Shown: piece after piece, positions 6,344 to 11,464 of the stretch
Layout: every line of letters starts with the position of its first letter
How positions within the stretch are numbered: position 1 is the first letter of the stretch
Source: Flavobacteriaceae bacterium
GTDB lineage: Bacteria > Bacteroidota > Bacteroidia > Flavobacteriales > Flavobacteriaceae
NCBI GenBank assembly: GCA_030613745.1
Contig: JAUWLK010000060.1
Span: forward strand, 1-11,464
Length of the DNA: 11,464 nt
Reading direction: 5' to 3'
The notes under the pieces: model-generated
Database searches by the model: none
Told to the model about the DNA's origin: nothing
What the model saw: only the letters and a program-made list of their open reading frames with translations
Position numbers and translations under genes: made by a program

Positions 6344-7226
6344 ACACCTAGCTTTTATATTTATTTTTATAACATTTCATTCAAATTCACAAGAATTGAA
6401 TTGTGTAATTAATATTAATTCAGATCAAATTGGAGTTTCAAACAAACAAGTTTTTGAAACTATGAAAAATGATATTTTTGAGTATATGAACAATACAAAA
6501 TGGACAAATATTTTTTATAAGAATAATGAAAAAATAAATTGTTCAATAACTATTAATATACTTGAAGTACCTTCAACAAATCAATATAAAGGGAGTTTGC
6601 AATTGCAAGTTTCTCGCCCTGTGTACAATTCTACATACTCTACATCAGTACTTAATTTTAATGATAATGATATTTCATTTTCTTACGAAGAATATCAACC
6701 ACTTGTTTATAATGAAAATAGTTTTGACTCTAATTTGGTATCATTATTGACTTTTTATGCATATACTATTTTAGGTTTTGAGGCAGATACTTTTTCTTTC
6801 AAAGGAGGTGAAGAATTCTTTAAATTGGCAGAAAATGTAGTAAATCAAGCACAGCAAGGTGGTGGAGCTGGCTGGAATAGAATCGATGGTAACAATACCC
6901 GATATCAACTCAATGAAAATTTACTATCTCCTGTATATGAAGTATTTAGAATGACTATGTATACATATCATTTACAAGGTTTGGATATTATGGCTGATGA
7001 CAAAAGGAAAGCTAAAGAAACAATTAGTAGATCAATTATTGAATTAAAAAAAATATTTGATTCAAGGCCAAATACTTTTTTAATTCGAGTATTTATGGAT
7101 ACTAAAAGTGATGAAATTGTTGATATATTTTCTGATGGTCCAAGAATTGAAACGACTCAATTACGAGAAGTATTATCAAAAATATTTCCTTCATTTGATC
7201 AAAAATGGAAAGAAATTAAAATTTAA
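6336..7226 (+). CDS. porD: DUF4835-family secreted protein, type IX secretion-associated PorD-like
   Basis: This gene encodes 296 residues with an N-terminal signal peptide (hydrophobic core at about 5-14, probable cleavage after SNSQ near residue 19), so the product is exported. It matches the DUF4835 family, which sits between coaBC and recN in many Bacteroidota. From memory, this family is now named PorD after a Porphyromonas gingivalis protein linked to the type IX secretion system; its biochemical role is unknown to me. A conserved-looking middle segment contains FYAYTILGFEADTFSFKGGE (about 143-162, first residues TFYAYT) and a Gly-rich GGGAGWN (about 175-181). No lipobox, membrane anchor or enzyme motif is seen. 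The start overlaps the coaBC stop by eight bases, implying coupled translation, and it ends the bamD operon. Family assignment is firm; the secretion role rests on recall. Confidence 0.82.
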   Translation: MFRHLAFIFIFITFHSNSQELNCVININSDQIGVSNKQVFETMKNDIFEYMNNTKWTNIFYKNNEKINCSITINILEVPSTNQYKGSLQLQVSRPVYNSTYSTSVLNFNDNDISFSYEEYQPLVYNENSFDSNLVSLLTFYAYTILGFEADTFSFKGGEEFFKLAENVVNQAQQGGGAGWNRIDGNNTRYQLNENLLSPVYEVFRMTMYTYHLQGLDIMADDKRKAKETISRSIIELKKIFDSRPNTFLIRVFMDTKSDEIVDIFSDGPRIETTQLREVLSKIFPSFDQKWKEIKI

Positions 7227-7254
7227 ATAATTTTATTTGTTAAGTCTTTTTAAT

Positions 7255-7262
7255 TAAGTTTG
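7255..7262 (+). promoter_or_regulatory. Predicted -7 promoter box for recN
   Basis: TAAGTTTG fits TAnnTTTG and ends 41 bases before the recN ATG, inside the 77-base gap after the porD-like gene. A TTTG at 7236-7239 lies 15 bases upstream, somewhat closer than the usual -33 spacing. No SOS-type operator is recognisable here, so damage control of recN is not evident from the sequence. Confidence 0.45.
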
Positions 7263-7303
7263 ACATATAAAATATAATCTTTTTATTAATTGTATCTTAA
7301 TAA

Positions 7304-8956
7304 ATGCTAACTTCTTTATCTATTAAAAATTATGCTTTAATTGAAAATCTGAAAGTTGATTTTCGAGATAAATTATCTATAATAACAGGTGAAACAGGTG
7401 CTGGAAAATCAATACTTTTAGGAGGTTTAGCATTAGTTTTAGGTAAAAGAGCAGATGCTTCATTAGTAAATAATAAAGATAAAAAATGTATTATTGAAGC
7501 TGAATTTGCTATTGAAAATTATAATTTAAAAGCCTTTTTTGAAGAAGAAGATTTAGATTATGAACCATTAACTACCATTCGTAGAGAAATTTTACCAAAT
7601 GGAAAATCAAGAGCATTTATTAATGATACACCTACTACTTTATTTACATTAAATGCTTTGAGTGAACTGTTAATTGATATTCATTCTCAACATGAAACCT
7701 TACAATTGGCTGATAGTGATTTTCAATTTCAAATTATTGACTCCTTAGCTAAAAATGAAGAATATTTAACATCATATTCAAGAGGCTTGGTTTTATATAA
7801 AAAACTGGAAAAAGAGTTAGAGGTTATAGTCTCTAATCAACAAAAGGCTCAAGATGAATATGATTATAATACATTTATTCTGAATGAATTAATACAAACC
7901 AAATTAATAGAAAACGAACAAGAAACATTGGAAGAGGAGCTTGAAAAACTTTCTCATGTTGAAGAAATAAAATTGAATTTATCTGAAGCAATTCAGATTA
8001 CCGAAGAAGAGCAAATTGGCTTAAAAAACTTGTTGGGACAGTTAAAAAACAATATAAATAAAATTGCTAATTATTCTAAAAGTTATAAGCAATTATCTGA
8101 AAGAGTAAATAGTTTGTTTATTGAATTGAGTGATATTGTTCAAGAATTTGAAAATGAAAATGAAAATTTAGATTACAACCCGTTAGAGCTTGAAAAAATT
8201 GATAATCGTTTACAAATTATTTATAATTTACAAACAAAACATGCTGTAGATTCGATTGATGAATTACTTGCAATTCAAGAAAAATACCAAAAGAAAATAG
8301 TTGATGTTGAAAATGCAGCGGATATTATTAATTCTAAAAAAGTAGAAATTGATCAGGTAATTCAAAATTTAGAAAAATTAGCTTTAAAAATTCATCAAAG
8401 ACGAGCAAAAGCAATTCCTGTCTTTACAAAACAGATACAGGCTATTTTAACTCAGTTGGAAATGAAAAATACGAGATTGTCTATAAATTTAATTCCGAGT
8501 GATCAATTTTTACTTAATGGAAAAGATAAATTAGAATTTTTGATATCAGCAAATAAAGGATTGACTTTTGAAAGTTTAAAAAAAGCGGCTTCAGGAGGTG
8601 AAATGTCTAGAATAATGCTTGCAGTAAAATCTATACTTTCAAAATACACCAAATTACCCGCAATAATATTTGATGAAATTGATACTGGTGTTTCGGGAGA
8701 GGTTTCTAATAAAATTGCTGAGGTAATGCAAATAATGAGTAGAAATATGCAGGTAATAACCATTACACATTTACCTCAAATTGCAGCTAAAGGCAATCAA
8801 CATTATAAGGTATTTAAAGAAGAGAAAAACAATATTATTCGGTCAGATATAAAATTTTTAAGTGAAAATGAGCGAATTGTTGAATTGGCTGAAATGCTGA
8901 GCGGTAAAAAAATAAGTGATTCCGCATTAGCGCATGCAAAACAACTGCTAAACTAA
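7304..8956 (+). CDS. recN: DNA repair protein RecN (SMC-like ATPase)
   Basis: RecN is a cytoplasmic SMC-family ATPase that acts with RecA in double-strand-break repair by holding DNA together. The 550-residue product has the split ABC ATPase layout. The N-terminal half carries Walker A GETGAGKS (29-36) and the conserved IHSQHETLQL (about 126-135). A long charged coiled-coil region follows (about 155-385), rich in Glu, Lys and Leu. The C-terminal half has the ABC signature ASGGEMSR (429-436), Walker B IIFDE (454-458) and the switch His489 in ITHLPQIAA. Length matches the family. A 77-base gap with its own predicted promoter separates it from the upstream operon, and fabI follows after 55 bases. 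In Bacteroidota recN commonly sits between porD and fabI or nearby genes. Nothing is missing. Confidence 0.97.
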   Translation: MLTSLSIKNYALIENLKVDFRDKLSIITGETGAGKSILLGGLALVLGKRADASLVNNKDKKCIIEAEFAIENYNLKAFFEEEDLDYEPLTTIRREILPNGKSRAFINDTPTTLFTLNALSELLIDIHSQHETLQLADSDFQFQIIDSLAKNEEYLTSYSRGLVLYKKLEKELEVIVSNQQKAQDEYDYNTFILNELIQTKLIENEQETLEEELEKLSHVEEIKLNLSEAIQITEEEQIGLKNLLGQLKNNINKIANYSKSYKQLSERVNSLFIELSDIVQEFENENENLDYNPLELEKIDNRLQIIYNLQTKHAVDSIDELLAIQEKYQKKIVDVENAADIINSKKVEIDQVIQNLEKLALKIHQRRAKAIPVFTKQIQAILTQLEMKNTRLSINLIPSDQFLLNGKDKLEFLISANKGLTFESLKKAASGGEMSRIMLAVKSILSKYTKLPAIIFDEIDTGVSGEVSNKIAEVMQIMSRNMQVITITHLPQIAAKGNQHYKVFKEEKNNIIRSDIKFLSENERIVELAEMLSGKKISDSALAHAKQLLN

Positions 8957-8964
8957 TAAATTAC

Positions 8965-8972
8965 TATATTTG
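8965..8972 (+). promoter_or_regulatory. Predicted -7 promoter box for fabI
   Basis: TATATTTG fits TAnnTTTG exactly and ends 39 bases before the fabI ATG, in the 55-base gap after recN. The -33 region would fall in the last codons of recN, where no clear TTTG is seen. No terminator separates recN from fabI, so read-through from recN is also possible. Confidence 0.5.
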
Positions 8973-9011
8973 CAAACTGTTAAAATTAAATTATAAATAA
9001 AATACAATTAT

Positions 9012-9866
9012 ATGTATAACTTACTTAAAGGTAAAAAAGGTATTATTTTTGGTGCATTAGATTCAAAATCTATTGCATGGAAAGTTGCAGAAAGAGCACA
9101 TGAAGAAGGAGCAAAATTTGTTTTGACTAATGCACCTGTTGCATTGCGACTAGGAACAATTTCTGAATTGGCTGAAAAAACAGGATCTCAAGTTGTACCT
9201 GCAGATGCAACATCAATTATGGATCTTGAAAATCTTGTAGATCAAGCTATGGAAATTTTAGGTGGGAAAATTGATTTTGTATTGCATTCTATAGGTATGT
9301 CTGTTAATGTTCGTAGAGGAAATCATTATACCAATCAAGATTATAATTTTACAAAAACAGGTTGGGATGTGTCTGCTTTATCTTTTCATAGAGTAATGAG
9401 TGTATTGTATAAAAAAGACGCAATGAACCAATGGGGAAGTATCGTAGGATTAACCTATATGGCGGCGCAACGTGTGTTTCCGGATTATAATGATATGGCT
9501 GATAATAAGGCATATTTAGAATCTGTAGCTCGTAGTTTTGGATATTTCTTCGGACGTGATAAAAATGTAAGAGTGAATACTATTTCTCAATCACCAACCC
9601 CAACAACAGCAGGAAGTGGTGTAAAAGGGTTTGATGGATTTATTGCTTATGCTGAAAAAATGTCACCACTTGGTAATGCTACTGCATTAGAATGTGCGGA
9701 TTACACGATTAGTTTATTCTCTGATCTTACCAAGAAAGTAACACTACAAAATCTATTCCACGACGGTGGATTTTCAAATATGGGAATAAGTTCAGCTATT
9801 ATGGATGATTTTATGAAAGATTATGAGAAAGAAGATGAAGAGCCAAAAAAGAAAACTAAGAAATAG
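9012..9866 (+). CDS. fabI: Enoyl-[acyl-carrier-protein] reductase (FabI)
   Basis: FabI is the NAD(P)H-dependent short-chain dehydrogenase that reduces trans-2-enoyl-ACP in the last step of each fatty-acid elongation cycle. The 284-residue product starts with the nucleotide-binding segment GIIFGALDSKSIAWKVA (10-26), typical of FabI rather than FabG. HSIGMS (92-97) matches the FabI cofactor-site motif. The active site is seen at Tyr149 (LTYMAAQR), Tyr159 and Lys166 (YNDMADNK, spacing Y-x6-K as in E. coli Tyr156/Lys163). It is about 20 residues longer than E. coli FabI. The extra length includes a loop around 101-117 (RRGNHYTNQDYNF) and an acidic-then-basic tail EDEEPKKKTKK. It has its own predicted promoter and ends in a strong terminator 21 bases after its stop. 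It is the only enoyl reductase in the window. Confidence 0.96.
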   Translation: MYNLLKGKKGIIFGALDSKSIAWKVAERAHEEGAKFVLTNAPVALRLGTISELAEKTGSQVVPADATSIMDLENLVDQAMEILGGKIDFVLHSIGMSVNVRRGNHYTNQDYNFTKTGWDVSALSFHRVMSVLYKKDAMNQWGSIVGLTYMAAQRVFPDYNDMADNKAYLESVARSFGYFFGRDKNVRVNTISQSPTPTTAGSGVKGFDGFIAYAEKMSPLGNATALECADYTISLFSDLTKKVTLQNLFHDGGFSNMGISSAIMDDFMKDYEKEDEEPKKKTKK

Positions 9867-9887
9867 TTATTCTAAACTGCTAAATAC

Positions 9888-9920
9888 AAAAGGATGATTT
9901 TTAAAAATCATCCTTTTTTT
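9888..9920 (+). terminator. Strong intrinsic terminator of fabI
   Basis: AAAAGGATGATTTTT (9888-9902) is the exact inverted copy of AAAAATCATCCTTTT (9903-9917), a perfect 30-base palindrome that folds into a hairpin with a TTAA-centred loop. The 3' arm runs into seven consecutive T residues (9914-9920). It begins 21 bases after the fabI stop and matches a classical Rho-independent terminator. Confidence 0.9.
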
Positions 9921-9944
9921 GTTTTATACCAATTTAATCGAAAA

Positions 9945-9975
9945 GGAAACCTCTATACAGAGTATCGAGGTTTCC
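9945..9975. repeat. Hairpin-forming inverted repeat downstream of fabI
   Basis: GGAAACCTC (9945-9953) and GAGGTTTCC (9967-9975) are perfect inverted copies. After one mismatch, ATAC (9955-9958) pairs with GTAT (9962-9965) around a three-base loop AGA. The T-tract after it is weak (GTTTA), so it is less likely to be a simple terminator. It lies 25 bases past the fabI terminator in a spacer with another hairpin repeat, which suggests a mobile or dispersed repeat cluster. Confidence 0.6.
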
Positions 9976-9983
9976 GTTTAAAT

Positions 9984-10033
9984 AGCCTGCACTGAGCAAA
10001 GTCGAAGTGTCATTCCCGTGAAAACGGGAATCT
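9984..10033. repeat. Dispersed intergenic repeat with GAAA-loop hairpin
   Basis: The second half is a perfect hairpin: ATTCCCGT (10012-10019) and ACGGGAAT (10024-10031) around a GAAA loop (10020-10023). The first half is GCACTGAGCAAAGTCGAAGTG (split at 9989-9998 and 9999-10009), whose CACT and AGTG ends can pair. From memory, very similar units recur many times between genes in Flavobacteriia and other bacteria. On the minus strand they produce the familiar spurious peptide DSRFHGND. Only one copy is in this window, so the dispersed nature is recalled, not shown. Confidence 0.6.
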
Positions 10034-10088
10034 AAATAATAAATTTTAGAAGTATGAGCATTGTCATTTTTTTTTGATTTTAAAATTA

Positions 10089-10096
10089 TACTTTTG
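10089..10096 (+). promoter_or_regulatory. Predicted -7 promoter box for etfBA
   Basis: TACTTTTG fits TAnnTTTG and ends 29 bases before the etfB ATG. A TTTG at 10073-10076, after a nine-T run, lies only 12 bases upstream of the box, closer than the usual -33 spacing, so only the -7 element is well supported. Confidence 0.5.
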
Positions 10097-10125
10097 GAAA
10101 GCTTAAAAAATAATACAATTAACAC

Positions 10126-11007
10126 ATGAGACCACTTAAAATTATTGTGCTTGCAAAACAAGTTCCAGATACCAGAAATGTTGGTTCTGATGCAATGAAA
10201 CCTGATGGTACGGTTAACAGGGGTAAACTTCCTGTTATTTTTAACCCTGATGATTTACATGCCTTAGAATTAGCTTTGAATATTAAAGATCGTATTCATG
10301 GAACCGAAGTAACTATTTTAACAATGGGGCCAAAAAGGGCAGCTGATATAATTAGAGAAGGTTATTACCGTGGTGCAGATAATGGTATTATGATTTCTGA
10401 TAGAAGATTTGGGGGTGCAGATACTTTGGCTACTAGTTATACTCTTGTTAAGGGTATTCAAAAACTAGCTCCATATGATTTGATACTTGGAGGTAGGCAA
10501 GCCATAGATGGAGATACAGCACAAGTAGGTCCGCAATGTGCTGAAAAATTAAATATTCCTCAAATAACATATGTAGAAGAGATCGTTTCTTTCACAGATA
10601 ATGAGATTATTGCAAAAAGACGTTTAGATAAAGGTGTAGAAACAGTATCCTCACCATTTCCTTGTTTAATGACAGTACATGAATCCTCACCTGTTTGCAG
10701 ATCAAGACATGCTAAGCATGTAATGAAATATAAATATGCAAGAACCAATACCGAATTAAATTCTAGACATACCGATGAAATATTACTTTCATTACATGAG
10801 AAAAGACCTTATTTAACAATTCCTGAGTGGGGCGTTGAAGATATTGAAGCAGAAATGGAAAAAATTGGATTAGCAGGTTCTCCTACAAAAGTTAAAAGCG
10901 TAGAGAGCATTGTATTAACATCTGAAGAAAGTAAAGTTTTAAGTGATTCAGATGCAGACATTGAAATGATGATTAAAGAATTAATTGAGAATCACACAAT
11001 TGGATAA
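10126..11007 (+). CDS. etfB: Electron transfer flavoprotein subunit beta (EtfB/FixA family)
   Basis: EtfB pairs with EtfA to pass electrons between flavin dehydrogenases, typically acyl-CoA dehydrogenases, and the respiratory chain or other carriers. The 293-residue product opens with the family signature KIIVLAKQVPDTRNV (5-19) and has FNPDDLHALELAL (39-51). The nucleotide-binding loop GGRQAIDGDTAQVGP lies at 122-136. The wording GDTAQVGP resembles electron-bifurcating EtfB proteins, which bind a second FAD there; AMP-binding respiratory ETFs usually carry a DDSNQT-like sequence instead. This distinction is recalled, not tested. At 293 residues it is longer than the roughly 250 of the common aerobic type and resembles the form in Bacteroidales. 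It follows the repeat spacer with its own predicted promoter, and etfA starts 46 bases after its stop. The ATG gives the expected short N-terminus. Confidence 0.93.
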   Translation: MRPLKIIVLAKQVPDTRNVGSDAMKPDGTVNRGKLPVIFNPDDLHALELALNIKDRIHGTEVTILTMGPKRAADIIREGYYRGADNGIMISDRRFGGADTLATSYTLVKGIQKLAPYDLILGGRQAIDGDTAQVGPQCAEKLNIPQITYVEEIVSFTDNEIIAKRRLDKGVETVSSPFPCLMTVHESSPVCRSRHAKHVMKYKYARTNTELNSRHTDEILLSLHEKRPYLTIPEWGVEDIEAEMEKIGLAGSPTKVKSVESIVLTSEESKVLSDSDADIEMMIKELIENHTIG

Positions 11008-11053
11008 GGAGTAAAGAATAAGAAGTAAAAAGCACAGAATTAATAATAAAAAT

Positions 11054-11464
11054 ATGAAGAGTGTATTTGTTTATTGTGAAGTTGAAGAACAAAAAGTTGC
11101 AGATATAAGTCAAGAATTGCTTACAGCAGGAAAACGCTTAGCTCAAAAATTAGGATGCCCATTGGAGGCTATGGTTTTTGGAACAGGTTTAAAAGATGTT
11201 AAAAAGCAAATAGCACCTTATGGTGTTGATAAAATTCATCTTGCTGATGATGATCGTTTAGAACCATTCAGAACGCTTCCTCATGCTGCACTTGCTACAG
11301 AGATCTTAAAAAAAGAAGATCCTCAAATAGTTTTATTCGGAGCAACATCAATAGGAAGAGATTTAGCACCTAGATTAGCTTCGGTATTAAATTGTGGACT
11401 TACAGCCGATTGTACCATTCTTGATATTGGAGATCACTTTGTGAAAAAAGAAAAAGTGGAATAC
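11054..11464 (+). CDS. etfA: Electron transfer flavoprotein subunit alpha (EtfA/FixB family), 5' part only
   Basis: An open frame begins at ATG 11054 and runs in frame to the window edge, giving 137 residues. Motifs: KSVFVYCEVEEQKVADIS at the start, then VLFGATSIGRDLAPRLA (93-109) and GLTADC (115-120), which are the classic EtfA N-terminal domain sequences. A full EtfA is about 320-340 residues, so the C-terminal FAD-binding domain lies beyond the window. It follows etfB by 46 bases of A-rich sequence with no terminator, so the two are co-transcribed and form the EtfAB heterodimer. The start context is A-rich, as for the other genes here. Because the FAD domain is missing from view, the electron partners cannot be judged from this subunit. 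Confidence 0.93.
   Translation, partial: MKSVFVYCEVEEQKVADISQELLTAGKRLAQKLGCPLEAMVFGTGLKDVKKQIAPYGVDKIHLADDDRLEPFRTLPHAALATEILKKEDPQIVLFGATSIGRDLAPRLASVLNCGLTADCTILDIGDHFVKKEKVEY

Noticed and set aside
7260..7290. Perfect TTGACA (7260-7265) with TATAAT-like sequence upstream of recN
   Set aside because: TATAAT at 7273-7278 is only seven bases away, far too close, and Bacteroidota housekeeping promoters do not use the E. coli consensus. The overlapping TAAGTTTG box fits better.
8503..8763. Minus-strand open frame inside recN
   Set aside because: It lies antisense to the RecN signature and Walker B region, which are clearly the coding sequence, and shows no family features of its own.
111..9883. 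Identical 11-base word TAAACTGCTAA at 111-121 and 9873-9883, with a near copy at 8943-8953
   Set aside because: In an AT-rich window of this length many 11-base matches are expected by chance, and no longer shared context surrounds the copies.
9934..10161. Minus-strand open frame of 75 codons between fabI and etfB
   Set aside because: It reads through both hairpin repeats and contains DSRFHGND, a well-known spurious translation of this kind of intergenic repeat. It also overlaps the etfB start, so I treat it as non-coding.

Overview
The window looks like ordinary chromosomal DNA of a strongly AT-rich Bacteroidota, most likely a member of the Flavobacteriia. Four lines of evidence support this. 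The protein families include a DUF6913-type protein beside dapA, a DUF4835/PorD protein, a Bacteroidota FabI and lysine-rich lipoproteins. The gene order is bamD, RNA polymerase omega/Rpb6, coaBC, porD, recN, fabI. Shine-Dalgarno sequences are largely absent. Several genes have a Bacteroidota-type -7 promoter box, TAnnTTTG, just upstream. I saw no rRNA, tRNA, CRISPR array, integrase or complete insertion sequence.

Layout from left to right. (1) Positions 1-156 are non-coding and hold a cluster of short inverted repeats resembling a REP-like element. (2) Two minus-strand genes, one base apart, encode a 5'-nucleotidase split into two separately secreted lipoproteins: the substrate-binding C-terminal domain is transcribed first, then the metallophosphatase domain. 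(3) A divergent plus-strand group runs DUF6913-like gene, dapA, ferritin. (4) A tight plus-strand operon encodes BamD, omega/Rpb6, CoaBC and a DUF4835/PorD protein, with gaps of 1, 12 and -8 bases. (5) recN and then fabI each follow a short gap with its own predicted promoter, and fabI ends in a strong intrinsic terminator. (6) A repeat-rich spacer at 9921-10060 carries two hairpins, one of a dispersed-repeat kind. (7) etfB and the first 137 codons of etfA close the window; they encode an electron transfer flavoprotein whose EtfB motif resembles the electron-bifurcating groups.

Together the genes cover housekeeping: nucleotide scavenging, lysine and cell-wall precursor synthesis, iron storage, outer-membrane assembly, coenzyme A synthesis, protein secretion, DNA repair, fatty-acid synthesis and flavin-based electron transfer. 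I found no clear undescribed system. The points most worth a second look are: the split, order-reversed 5'-nucleotidase; CoaBC with Asp and Ser where the E. coli decarboxylase has catalytic Asn and Cys; the bifurcating-like EtfAB next to a repeat-marked junction; a bamD promoter that overlaps the annotated start; and the poly-A tracts at the start of the DUF6913-like gene.
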